A stretch of DNA of 64,000 bases, taken from the NCBI GenBank assembly GCA_023512835.1, contig CM042085.1:47292189-47356188 (forward strand), in the 5' to 3' direction. The stretch is from Taxillus chinensis (taxonomy: Eukaryota; Streptophyta; Magnoliopsida; Santalales; Loranthaceae). The notes below the pieces were generated by a model, which worked only from the letters and a program-made list of their open reading frames with translations, was not told where the DNA came from and searched no databases. Below, one piece after another: positions 22,145 through 33,001 of the stretch; the first letter of the stretch is position 1, and each line of letters starts with the position of its first letter. The position numbers were made by a program, and so were the translations under genes.

Positions 22145-23307
22145 ATCCGATAAAAGAAATATCCAAAGGTCGGTGTCCAACTACTATCTTGATGGTCCCG
22201 TCTTGTATAAAAGAAACCATGACATGGTATTATTGCGGTGTGTGGCAAAAGAAGAATCAACACAAATAATGAAAGAAGTGCATGAAGGGGAATGTGGTTC
22301 ACATGCAAATGGACATGCATTAACAAGACAAATCATGCGAATGGGCTATTATTGGGTCACCATGGAAAAAGATTGCATTGAATATGTGCACAAATGCCTC
22401 AAGTGTCAAATTTATGGCAATAAGATCCAAGTACCGCCATCCAAACTACACGTGATGGTTTCCCCGTGGCCGTTCTCGCTTTGGGGCATTGACGTTATCG
22501 GACCAATATCTCCAAAAGCTTTAATGGTCATCGTTTTTATTTTGGTAGCCATTGATTACTTCACCAAGTGGGTAGAAGCAGCATCATATGCTAATGTCAC
22601 ACAAGCCGTGGTACTTCGATTTATGCGAAACAACATCATATGCCGATATGGGCTTCCCGAAGCAGATCATAACGGACAATGCTGCCAATTTAAACGGTTG
22701 ACGGACGGGGAGGTTGTGTGAAACATACAAAATTCAACACCACAACTCGATCCCCTATCGCCCAAAGATGAATGGAGCGGTCGAGGCAGCCAATAAGAAC
22801 ATCAAGAACATTATCAGAAAAATGACTGAAACATACAAAGATTGGCACGAGAAGCTACCATACGCTTTGCATGCTTATCGTACCTCAGTGCGTACATCGA
22901 CCGGGGCACTCCATTTTCTTTGGTCTACGGCATGGAAGCGGTTACGGTCGAAGTGGAGATACCTTCCCTCCGAGTACTTAAGGATACTCATCTCGAAGAA
23001 GCGAGAATGGGTCCAAAGTCATTATGAGCAATTGAATTTAATTGAAGGCAAGCGCTTGGCGAGTTAGCCAGAGAGGATAGCTATATCAACGAGAGAATGA
23101 TGAACGAGTTCTAATAAAAAGGTGAAGCCCAGGAGCTTTCAAGAGGGTGATCTTGTCCTCAAAAAGATCTTGCCAATTCAACACGACCATAGAGGCAAGT
23201 GGACTCCCAATTATGAAGGCCCATATGTTGTGAAAAAAGCATTCTCGGGAGGTGCATTGATCCTTGCCAAAATGGATGGAGATGAGCTTCCTAATCCAAT
23301 TGAATAG
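22145..23307 (+). pseudogene. Ogre copy 1 integrase
   Basis: Zinc-binding HHCC domain at 22275-22415 (HEGECGSHANGH ... CLKCQ). The catalytic core has WGIDVIGPISP (first Asp, about 22480-22510) and FTKWVEAA; the second Asp region (TDN) is broken by frameshifts at about 22670-22710, and NGAVEAANKNIKN (Glu) is at about 22770-22805. Two frames overlap at 22840-23060. The C-terminal part (GDLVLKKILP ... KWTPNYEGPYVV) ends with a stop at 23305-23307. It would insert the cDNA into chromosomes if intact. No chromodomain follows, as expected for Tat. Confidence 0.9.
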
Positions 23308-24540
23308 CGACGCCCGTCAAAAAGTTTTATGCTTAACTTTCATACCTCTCCACAAGATTCTCATTCTGTAATGAGCGAACTTGGTGAAAACCCGAAAGGG
23401 CACCAAGGGTAAAATACAAAGCTCCAACAATGGACAAAAGAGAAAACAAAGGCGGACTTGGTGAAAAACCGAAAGGGCATCAAGGGTAAAATACAAAGCC
23501 AACAATAAATCTTGAAGGGTGAAATCGGTTCATTCGAAACCGAAAGGATCAGGACCACAACAAATAGGGTCCGTTGCAAGCAGTAGACACAACATCATCC
23601 AAAAACAACGGCTGCAAACAGTGGAAGACTTGGTCAAACCTGCGGCACACTCGAATCAAAGTTGTGCATTATACTTTTAAAGACTTGTGATTCTGTTTAT
23701 CAGATTATAACAATAGGACACTTTTTTATGATATAAATATGTTTTGTGGAATTAAACTAGCAAAAATCTTTTTTTATCTCTTTAATCATGTTACATCGTC
23801 TTCATTTCACATTTAAGTAGAACATCTTAAATCCCCGTAAAGCTCTTCTAGCAATGCCTTATGAGTAGGGCCAAGCTCAAAATCCCCAAACAACTTAAGG
23901 CCCCCAACTCGGAGTACTCATATCTCCACGAATATCACTATCCCCAGAGAAGCCGTCAAGTCAAGCTCCTTAATATAGCGAAACGAAATTTAACAGACCC
24001 TTCATGCACAACAAGGAGTTCCCCACAAAGACAGACGGACTCTCCATCCAAAGAGAACATTGTGCCCCAACAAGTTAAATGTTAGCCAACCTCTCCAACG
24101 ACATTTTCATCCTGACAAACCTTCAGTGATACATCACATGGCATTCGATGCATACATCGCATTGCATCACATTGCATCATATTGCACCACAAGTTGAGGT
24201 TTATGCATCCCCGATACAGGCACATTGCATTCCATGCATCATTGGCATACATTTAACATATTCCGTAATTGCAGGAATGTTGCCGCTGTGGAGATCCTAG
24301 GAGCTCATACTCATGAAACTTCTCTTCAAGCTATCCTAGCTTTCTTCGTTGACTATACAACTCTTTCCTTGCAATTTCCCCAAATTCTAAACGCATCCCT
24401 TTGGCACTTGAAAAACTTTTTCCCCTTTTGGGTCACCTCGTAGAGCGATCTCCTCGAGTGAACTCATAGAGGGAGCCCAAATTGGGTTACTTCCCAAACT
24501 CACCAATTCCTTAAAGCATTTCCCCAAATACCAATTGATG
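23308..24540 (+). other. Ogre copy 1 3' untranslated region, first part
   Basis: Non-coding sequence downstream of integrase. It includes a direct repeat of about 45 bp at 23367-23417 and 23457-23502 (CTTGGTGAAAA...CCGAAAGGGCA.CAAGGGTAAAATACAAAGC). 23880-24120 and 24130-24500 have no feature I recognise, apart from a TTGCATC-rich stretch at 24150-24250. Confidence 0.6.
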
Positions 24541-25560
24541 TCTCCAACAAGTCTTTTCAATTTAAGCCTATCGTTCTTTATGGGCTTTCCGTTTTCAATA
24601 CGAGCCTATCGTTGTTGTGGGCCTTTTGTTTTTTTCATTCAACCCTAACGTTGCTATAGGCTTTCCATCTTCACTTCAAGCCTACCGTTCTTGTGGCTTT
24701 CCCTCTTTCAATTTAAGCCAATCGTTCTTTGTGGGCCTTTCGATTTTTTATTCAAGCCTATCCTTGCTTTGGGCTATCCATTTTCAATTCAAGCCTATCG
24801 TTCTTTGTGGGCTATCCATTTTCAATTCAAGCTTATCGTTCTTTGTGGGCTATCCATTTTCAATTCGAGCCTATCGTTGATGTGGGCCTTTCAATCTCCA
24901 GCTTAGCTTATCGTTCTTGTGGGGTTTCCATTTTCAATTCGAGCCTATCGTTCTTTGTGGGCCTTTCAATTTTCAGTTCAGCTTATCGTTCTTTGTGGGC
25001 TTTCTATTTTTAGTTTAAGCTTATCGTTCTTTGTGGGCTATCCATTTTCAATTCGAGCCTATCGTTCTTTGTGGGCCTTTCAATCTCCAAGCTTAAGCCT
25101 ATCGTTGTTTGGGGGTTTCCATTTTCAATTCGAGCCTATCGTTGCTGTGGGCCTTTCAATTTTCAGTTCAAGCCTATCGTTCTTGTGGGCTTTCTATTTT
25201 TAGTTTAAGCCTATCGTTGCTGTGGGCTTTCCATTTTTTGCCTTTTCATTTTTCAATTTAAGCCTATCGTTGCTGTGGGCCTTTCCATTTTCAAGTCAAG
25301 CCTATCGTTGCTGTGGGCCTTTCCATTTCCAAGTCAAGCCTATCGTTGTTGTGGGCCTTTCCATTTTCAGTTAAGCCTATCATTACTGTGGGCCTTTTTC
25401 ATTCTTCAATTCAAGCCTATCATTGCATTTTCAACCCAAGTCTATCGTTGCCGTAGGCTTTCTTCTTCAGTTCAAGCCTATCATTGTTGTGGGCTTTCCA
25501 TTTTTCAGTTCAAGCCTGTCATTGTTGTAGGCTTTCAATCTCCAGTATCAGGCGGCCTTA
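24541..25560 (+). repeat. Tandem array in Ogre 3' UTR
   Basis: About 17-20 units of roughly 50-60 bp containing AAGCCTATCGTT..TGTGGGC and a following TTTCCATTTTCAATTC. Units vary by small indels and become more divergent at both ends. The array keeps several frames open as repeated AYRSLWA-type peptides, which I do not call genes. Tandem repeats in this part of Ogre/Tat elements are known and are thought to seed satellite DNA. Confidence 0.9.
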
Positions 25561-25717
25561 GATGCCTCATCAAAGTATTATCCAAGTCCACCGACCTGTG
25601 AAGCCCTTTGTGCCTCTCGGGGATAGATCCAAACGTCGCATTCTACTCTTCCCATGTGCTAGGTAAGTCAGGTAAGTGCTCCAACCCGTCCACAAGCAAT
25701 GCACAAAGAGGGGCAGC
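25561..25717 (+). other. Ogre copy 1 spacer and polypurine tract
   Basis: A short non-coding spacer ends in ACAAAGAGGGGCAGC (25703-25717), purine-rich and directly against the LTR start TGTTGG at 25718. This is the expected place for the plus-strand primer of reverse transcription, and it marks the following LTR as the 3' LTR. Confidence 0.75.
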
Positions 25718-26063
25718 TGTTGGACCCCATTTTGTCCGGGTTGGACATACTAACCCCATTTGGTGTATATACCTTTCTGCCCATGCCATATACCTTGTTA
25801 AACAGGTCCACAATGATCCCATACTTCCAAGGAATGGTTTATCCCAATTTGCACGAGATGGATACAATTGACACGGACGGGGGAGTGCCCCAAGACCAAC
25901 ACCAGGTGATAGAGGATGAAAATTGGAGAGCTCAAATCGGACATAAAATGAAGAAATTATGGCCAAAAGAACTTTCGTTGGAAAAGTCAAAAATTGCCAA
26001 AAGATGGTCAATGCCCCTGGTCAAACTGTCCAAGAAAGTGATCATGCGAGACTCTCCAAAATG
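25718..26063 (+). mobile_element. Ogre/Tat LTR, copy C, cut by assembly gap
   Basis: TGTTGGACCCCATTTTGTCC start, then the conserved first part seen in copies A, B and D. It lacks about 80 bp present in the others (after GGGGGAGT). It is the 3' LTR of copy 1 by its position after the polypurine tract. Ns begin at 26064. Confidence 0.9.
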
Positions 26064-26563
26064 NNNNNNNNNNNNNNNNNNNNNNNNNNNNNNNNNNNNN
26101 NNNNNNNNNNNNNNNNNNNNNNNNNNNNNNNNNNNNNNNNNNNNNNNNNNNNNNNNNNNNNNNNNNNNNNNNNNNNNNNNNNNNNNNNNNNNNNNNNNNN
26201 NNNNNNNNNNNNNNNNNNNNNNNNNNNNNNNNNNNNNNNNNNNNNNNNNNNNNNNNNNNNNNNNNNNNNNNNNNNNNNNNNNNNNNNNNNNNNNNNNNNN
26301 NNNNNNNNNNNNNNNNNNNNNNNNNNNNNNNNNNNNNNNNNNNNNNNNNNNNNNNNNNNNNNNNNNNNNNNNNNNNNNNNNNNNNNNNNNNNNNNNNNNN
26401 NNNNNNNNNNNNNNNNNNNNNNNNNNNNNNNNNNNNNNNNNNNNNNNNNNNNNNNNNNNNNNNNNNNNNNNNNNNNNNNNNNNNNNNNNNNNNNNNNNNN
26501 NNNNNNNNNNNNNNNNNNNNNNNNNNNNNNNNNNNNNNNNNNNNNNNNNNNNNNNNNNNNNNN
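26064..26563. other. Assembly gap, 500 N
   Basis: Exactly 500 Ns, the size often used as a placeholder, so the true length is unknown. An Ogre LTR enters on the left and Ogre gag leaves on the right. The missing part probably holds repeat-rich LTR sequence and perhaps the leader of copy 2. Confidence 0.98.
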
Positions 26564-28633
26564 GAGAAGTTCAACTAGACCTAGTGATCCGAAGACGCAT
26601 CTACCATGTATCGTCAAAGACGGCAAATTTCATGTGGAGAGGACAAGCTCCTCATGCATTATACGGTGAAAGTCTAATTGGGGCATCCCTCCACTTCGTA
26701 CTTTCACTGATGGTAACCGCATCAAGACATGGAAAGAATCGGCCACCTCCTTCTTGGCCCAATACAAGCATCAGCCACCGAATCGGCACTGCATCGACTA
26801 ACCTTATAATTAAGGGAAAAGGGATCCTGATGAAAAACTTCAAAGATTACGACTCAAGATAAGAGAGACTCAAAGGTGGAGGTCCAACTCCCCTTACAGA
26901 AGAGGAAACTCACTACTCTTTCTATCAATGCTGCCAAAAGGCGTCATCATTTAGTTGATCAGAATATCTCCAAGAAATTAAGAAACTCTGGTCGTATCCG
27001 ATAAATGTAAAAAGGTAGGATTAGAGGAGAAAAGCTAAAGGGTGATGTGGCATAGGCATCAAAAAGGTCTCAACCACCACTTAAGAAGAAAGAAGGTGAG
27101 AGTAACCTCGTATATCAATCGAACAAGGCGATGCGTACCAACATTCTACCAAGCACCAAGGTACTACCAAGGATCACCGGTGGCTGCCTACGCACTTGCA
27201 ACACCTCCCAATTCATGCCATACTTGCCGCAAGGAGGGGTTCCATTTCCATATCAATGGTACCCTGACTCATTTCAACCAAGAGCGTCGTACCCCGGCAA
27301 CCAAGGCCCAGCAGCTCAAGAAGGACCAAGAGCCTCATTCCAAAGATGGGGGAAACGAGGCCCCGGACCCGACAAGCGAGAGCGAATCGGGCTCCTTGTC
27401 GTCCATGACAAGAGTTTGACCCAATTCCAATGACTTATGCGGAATTATGCCCCGAGCTTTTGGAGGCGAGGATGGTAACCCCTATACCCTTGGGAGAAAT
27501 AAAGTCTCCTCCCTCGGCACGGTACAAGCCGGATGCCGGATGTGAATATCATGCAGGTGGAGTTGGACATGATATCGAAAATTGTATAATATTCAAAAGG
27601 AAGGTTCGGGCATTGAAGGATGCAAAGTGGTTTGACTTTTCCGTGTCGACGGGACGCCGAACGTGAACAAGAATCCACTCCGGAACACTCTCATGATGTG
27701 GCCAATATCACAATAAAGGACGGCTAGGGAAGGTTTCACAAATCCAAATGGAGAAAAGTTATTTGTTTAACTGCGACGAGGAACATGGATATATACCTCT
27801 GCTATGGACACATTGAAGACAAAGAAGGGGACGAGTTGGAGAAACAATGTCTATCACAAAATGTCACGAGGACATGATATTGAACAATGTAGCGAGTTCG
27901 CTAGCATGGTACAAAAGCTCATGGACCGAGGGATGATTAATTCTCAAGGAGAAGCGGGCAATCAAAGCCACATGATCCAAGGGACATATCATACCAACCA
28001 TCGTGGGTGCCAACCCCCTTGTCTTGAATGTTAAGACTCTAGAAATCTCACTCTTGCCTCATGGAATTACACCTCTCATCATACGTGTTCCTGCCCCTTT
28101 CCCCCTACAAAACAGATAATGCGGTCCCATGGAACTACAAGCGTGAGGTAGTTCGGGGAGCCACCACGATAAAAAAAGAAAACCGGGAGCGCTCGGGCTT
28201 ATGCCCCTGATATGGCCGACAAAGCAAGGAAGGAAAAGGTTTGTAGAACCGGACATTGAACCAACACTAGAGACAACGAGGAAAGGAACACCGGTCACGG
28301 AAGAAGAGACAACGAAATTTACGAAACTCATGAAGCAAAGCGAGTACAATATTGTCGATCGGTTAAGTCGACAACCAGCTCGTATCTCATTGCTCTCATT
28401 AATGATGGATTCCCAACCTCACCGGAAGCACTAATGAAGGTTCGAGCCAAGCCTATGTTCCTCCGACCATCCCGGTGGTGAATGTGGATGGACTCACTAG
28501 TAACCTCATTATGAACAATGTCATCGGCTTTGGAGATGACGAGTTGCCCCAAGAAGGAAAGGGACATATAAAAGCTCTACACATCACGATCAGTGTAAGG
28601 AGCACACCATAGTCCGAGTACTCATTGACAATG
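26564..28633 (+). pseudogene. Ogre copy 2 gag and start of protease
   Basis: Matches the gag of copy 4 (50390-51770): a shared segment from GAAGACGCATCTACCATG through the NRIKTWK-like region. The rest of the sequence encodes capsid-type gag with a CEYHAGGVGHDIENC zinc-binding segment (27540-27585) and a second GHDIEQC segment near 27870. Frames change at least six times, so it cannot give a full protein. From 28400 it overlaps copy 1's 16903-17130 (FGDDELPQEGKGHIKALHITI). It ends inside the protease active-site codons GAC AAT G, where T4 inserted. Confidence 0.85.
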
Positions 28634-29063
28634 TGTAAGGACCCGTACCTTGAGTTAGTCACGGTTTTGCCTTACGAGTAGAGTTTTTCTAGATTTCGAC
28701 CTAGTGAATGGGCTCAAATGAATTCACGTGCAAAAGGAAAGATGCTTAGTATGATGTCCTCTATCTACCACGAAGTTTCGGGCCAAACGGATGTGTATGT
28801 GAGGTGCACGTGAAATGGGTCCAATTCACGTGCAAGTGTGGTTGTCTTCTACATGATGCAAGGAGGCTAGGGGTGAAGTTTGAGCGCATTTGGAGTGCAT
28901 TTGGGGTTGCACGTAAATTGGGGAATTCACGTGCAAATTGGCGTGCGGCATATTTTTGCATGGTTCCCTTGGTTTTGTCATTCTAATCATCTTTTCTCAA
29001 AGGACCATGTTGGAATTGTGACTATTTTGGTGTGTATGGGTGTGGGAAGGTCATAGCTTGTTC

Positions 29064-29143
29064 CATCAAAACTACGTCATTTTGATGCTTGGGATTCACT
29101 TAATCAAAACTACGTCGTTTTGATGTTGTGTTGTCTATATAAG
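29064..29143 (+). promoter_or_regulatory. LTR T4 promoter block
   Basis: Two palindromes centred on ACTACGTC (about 29064-29085 and 29103-29124), then TATATAAG at 29136-29143. The leader has TTTTAGGGTTAGGGTTTG and a GA run at about 29199-29228. Confidence 0.6.
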
Positions 29144-29195
29144 GAGGAGAAGCCCCTCTGTTTTAGGGTTAGGGTTTGTTGCTCCACCAGTCGTC

Positions 29196-29231
<36 letters not shown>

Positions 29232-29397
29232 AAGGAGAGCTTCGGTGGCCGCCGGAGCGTCTTGCATGGTGGTCGGAGTCTTGCGTGGAAGTGGGAGCAG
29301 GAGAACATACAAGGTGGGGTTCTGTTCTTCCTAAACCCTCCTCTCGTCCTAGGGTTCTAGGGCAGATTATGGGTTATATCTGTTATATATATATGTA

Positions 29398-29427
29398 ATC
29401 CATATAGGTGTGATCTCCTATATGGAT
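29398..29427 (+). other. Conserved LTR stem-loop, T4 copy
   Basis: ATCCATATAGG, loop TGTGATCT, CCTATATGGAT; 11-bp perfect stem about 260 bp downstream of the TATA box. Confidence 0.75.
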
Positions 29428-30599
29428 GTTGGCCTTAATAGCGAGTTTTGATGTATTCCGGGTGTTGGATGGTGTGCACATTAAGTGTTTGATAAAATGC
29501 CTGTGTGGATATGTACGTGTGAATATGCTTAGTATGTGTTTGATTTTATGCCTGATGGGTCATGCGAACTAAGTGTTTGGTATTATGCCTGTGAAAGTGT
29601 GTATGCTACGTGTTTGGTTTAATGCCTGTGTGACCTTGTATCTTTGTGCTTGTGGAACCCGGTGGCTGTGGAAGCCCGAGCCAGGAACCGTTGCCTGTGT
29701 GGCTAAGCCTATATGGCCGTGGATACGTTAGCCCGTGTGGCTAAGCCTGAGAGGCTGTGGATATGTTAGCCCGTGTGGCTAAGCCTGAGTGGCTGTGGAT
29801 ATGTTAGCCTATATGGCTAAGTGTAACGCCCCTAAATTTGAACCTCCAAACCGGGTGCGTTAACGGAAATTAAATATACAAATTATATATCAATTTCAAA
29901 CTATTACTTATTTAATCAAACAAACCATTCATTATTACAAATTTCAATCCAAGATCTTTAAGGTTTAGGGGTTTAGAGACTAAGTGTCCATAACCCATTA
30001 TTACATAACAAAGCACACGAGCAAACAACTTAATAAATCTTTAAAATTTCACACAACTTTATTTCCAAGCACTTCTCGACTCCTTATCCTAGTTTCTCCA
30101 TCCCTTAATTTCCTGGGGTTGGAAAAGAAATCATGAAAAAAAGGGTGAGCTCAAATAGCCTAGTAAGGGTAAACATAAGTGGGTAAGGAAAATCATGAAG
30201 ATATCAAACATAGGAAATACCATATAATATTTGCACATCATACATGATCAACATTTCACAAGGAAATCATAACATGGAAGATTATGTTTGAACATCGTAT
30301 CATAACATCATGATCCAGGTTAACTACCCGAGATACCATATCATAACATAACATATTATCAACGGATTGACACTCTCCGGTGATGTTCTTTACCAATGCA
30401 TTGGAGGTCTTTTCTGGAACCACCCATCATAAACTTACTTTGTCCAAACATAAGAGATTATAACAACTTTAGCATACATAACATGAGGCATATCATAGAA
30501 TTCCAATAAAACATTCAAGGCTAACAAGGATAACCACGAATATCAAAATGGTTATTACCCCAATCAATAGCATAGATTATCAAGAGAGAGATTAAAAAG

Positions 30600-30890
30600 A
30601 GACTAATGTTCTCAATAATAAAATGGAAATAGAAGAATAAGAAACATAAAACTCTTACAATAATAATGCCAAATAAAACAAGATAAGGAGGAAGAGAAAA
30701 GTCCCTTACAATAATAATGAAATATAGATTATAATGAAAAAGGAAAAGGGGATGAGAAGAAAACTCTTACGAAATATAGACTATAATGAAAAAGAAAAAA
30801 GAGGGATGAGAAAAGCCCTTACAATAATAATAAAATATAGACTATAATAAAAAAGAAAAAGGGGATGAGAAAAACCCTTACAATCACTTG
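30600..30890 (-). repeat. Tandem repeat of about 80 bp
   Basis: Three to four units with CTTACAATAATAATxAAATA, TAGACTATAAT and AAAGGGGATGAGAAAA. It lies in the transcribed half of the insert, downstream of its TATA box on the minus strand. Confidence 0.75.
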
Positions 30891-31080
30891 TCGTTCTCCG
30901 TGTTCTAAACCTTAAAAATATCAAAACACTAAATTAGCATTAATGCTTGAAAAGTTCAATATCACACATATCTCCTTTTATATATATATATATATATCAT
31001 ACTTTAACTTATATCTTTTAATAGGCATACCGTGCTTGTGGGGTTGAATATTAATTTGAGTTCCCACTTCTATTGTTGTT

Positions 31081-31365
31081 TCATATCCTATTTCGATCCC
31101 ATGCATCATAAGCCTTGAGTTGTGCACTAACTAGGTTATATGCCTTGAGAGTTTTTGAATAAGATTTACTTCTTGTATTGGGTGAACGGAAAAGACGTTC
31201 GATAAGCTTATTTTTCCTACGTGTCTTCCACCTTAACCATGAGGGGATATTAGACACGGGTCTAAAGGGACGATCAGGAGGAGATAAGGATGGGGATAGC
31301 TGTGAGGTTGAAGCATTAACAATTGGGGTTGCAGAAGAACAAGGGCGATTGTCGGGGGAATTCAT
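31081..31365 (-). CDS. Small ORF downstream of LTR TATA box, unknown
   Basis: 94 codons, minus strand, starting MNSPDNRPCSSAT. The first 45 residues are rich in Ser and Pro; the second half is basic (WLRWKTRRKNKLIERLF). No domain is recognised. It starts about 510 nt downstream of the putative LTR TATA box, within the likely transcribed R-U5 part. Just upstream on the same strand is TTTTTATTTTTAAG, which resembles a 3' splice site. It may be a chance ORF; length alone is not strong evidence. It is listed because the other small ORF of the insert is on the same strand. Confidence 0.35.
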   Translation of the reverse strand: MNSPDNRPCSSATPIVNASTSQLSPSLSPPDRPFRPVSNIPSWLRWKTRRKNKLIERLFRSPNTRSKSYSKTLKAYNLVSAQLKAYDAWDRNRI

Positions 31366-31499
31366 TTTGGAAGTCGTTCCTTACGATCTTCCGCTATCTA
31401 GAACCTTAAAAATAAAAATAAAAAACATAAGTTAATATTCTCATCTTTTCACTTGAATTATAGAATGACAACATATGCTATGATAAAATACTATAATTT

Positions 31500-31665
31500 A
31501 AAATCATTGCACATGTATATATAAATATATATGAGGTGGCAAGGCCAACCATGTATGTATATATACGAGGTGGTACAACCAATCATATAAATAACATATG
31601 TAAGGTGGTAAAACCAACCATGAATATAGTATATATGAGGTGGTAAAACCAACCATATAGATCTA
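31500..31665 (-). repeat. GAGGTGGTAAAACCAACCAT tandem repeat
   Basis: Four units of about 40-45 bp, each with (A/G)AGGTGGTAxAACCAACCAT followed by an ATATAT-rich spacer. Confidence 0.85.
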
Positions 31666-31867
31666 CATAATAAATAAGAAGTAACTTCAAAATTTCAAAA
31701 TCTTAAGTATTACCTTTCGTAGAACTTCGACGCTTGGTAAGTACCAAAAGCAAAAGAGGATTTGAGTAGAGTATTTGGGGTGTTAAGAGGGCTTAAGGGA
31801 GTGTTTTGAGAGGGAATTTCGTGGTGTGGCTTGAGGGATTTGTGCTTAAGAGGAGAGGCAAGACACT

Positions 31868-31876
31868 CCTTATATA
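31868..31876 (-). promoter_or_regulatory. TATA box of the 3.5 kb LTR-like insert
   Basis: TATATAAGG on the minus strand, followed by a CT- and A-rich leader. It divides the insert into about 1.4 kb upstream (U3-like) and 2.0 kb downstream. Confidence 0.55.
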
Positions 31877-32716
31877 GGCAAGGATGGTGGTAGGTGTGTA
31901 GTGTGAAAGTAGTGTATGAATTTGACTTTGGCATCAAATTAAATTATGTAAAATATATAAAATACTTTATTTTATTCCTATTATCCTCTCTTGAAACGTG
32001 GGTATCTTCCCCTACCATTTTAAAAAATGTTTTAAGACTTTTCAACCTAGAAGGTTCCTTTGGCATCAAAAGTCCACATTGGTGTACTCTCTACTAATTC
32101 AATTATAACGTTTTTAATTTTGTAGTTTTTGACAAATGGCCAATTGTATTGTATTACTAACTCAAATATCTACAAATGGGTATCAATTTTATAATTTTTA
32201 AATATGTATAACAAAAGTTATTGAATTTTAAAGTCATACTAAAATGTTTACCCGTTCATACTAAACCTATGTGTAGTATTTTAAATTCTGGAATTGATTG
32301 GCTTCATATTAAATTCTGAAATTTTTACACGTTTTAGCTAAGTCATAAATGAACAAATGGGATTTGGTTTTATGTCAATTGGATCTATATAACTCAAGTT
32401 ATGAATTTTTGAATGGGACCTCCAGAATCTGCCTCATTCAAATTTTTGGGCCTTACCTATGTTTTATACTTTTGGTGAAGTTAAGGCTTGTAATACTTAC
32501 TTACCCATAGTAATTTGGTTTAAGAAACTAAATGACATAATATATAGCATCTAAAATTTTTATGACATATAAGAAATTATTTTATTATTTTTTTTATAAC
32601 GTATTTAATATTTACGCGGATAAAATAATATAATTGCATAATCAATAAACAATAAAGTAAGATAACATTATAGCATAAAATATTATAATCCTAAACATAA
32701 ACATTAATATCATATT

Positions 32717-33001
32717 CTATGGCCTTCGTAAAATTTCTTGAATTATATTAGCGTATGTGCGTAAGACGTGTTGTGCTTCGGCAGTAGAGCTGCACAACCC
32801 TTCGGCTAACATTGTCGTAGTTGTCGCACGAATAACCTCAAACTTCTCCCTATGTCTCATCGCATTATATTGCAGCCATTGGACACGAGCATTTAGCTCA
32901 TCTATAGCAAAGCATAGCTTTGTAACTTCAAGTCGTATTGCTCGCCGATCTTCATCGCGTACACTATTCTCGGATGGCAATACTTGAGAACTTGATGCCA
33001 T
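32717..33001 (-). CDS. Small ORF in the U3-like part, unknown
   Basis: 94 codons, minus strand, starting MASSSQVLPSENSVRDEDRR. The middle (LEVTKLCFAIDELNARVQWL) has a heptad-like hydrophobic pattern that could form a coiled coil. The rest is helix-friendly and lacks low complexity, unlike the AT-rich surroundings. Base composition over the ORF is visibly more balanced than the flanks. The start has A-rich sequence before the ATG. It lies upstream of the insert's TATA box, so it would need its own promoter. No family recognised. It may be a captured gene piece or a short LTR-encoded protein. Confidence 0.45.
   Translation of the reverse strand: MASSSQVLPSENSVRDEDRRAIRLEVTKLCFAIDELNARVQWLQYNAMRHREKFEVIRATTTTMLAEGLCSSTAEAQHVLRTYANIIQEILRRP

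Noticed and set aside
24617..25203. Overlapping ORFs with repeated AYRSLWA peptides
   Set aside because: They are translations of a tandem DNA repeat in the Ogre 3' UTR; three frames stay open at once.
25699..26862. Long ORF across the N gap
   Set aside because: It is open only because Ns were translated as X; the left part is Ogre LTR and the right part Ogre gag.
31710..31937. 75-codon ORF on the minus strand in the 3.5 kb insert
   Set aside because: It overlaps the TATA box and leader of the insert and has leader-like composition.
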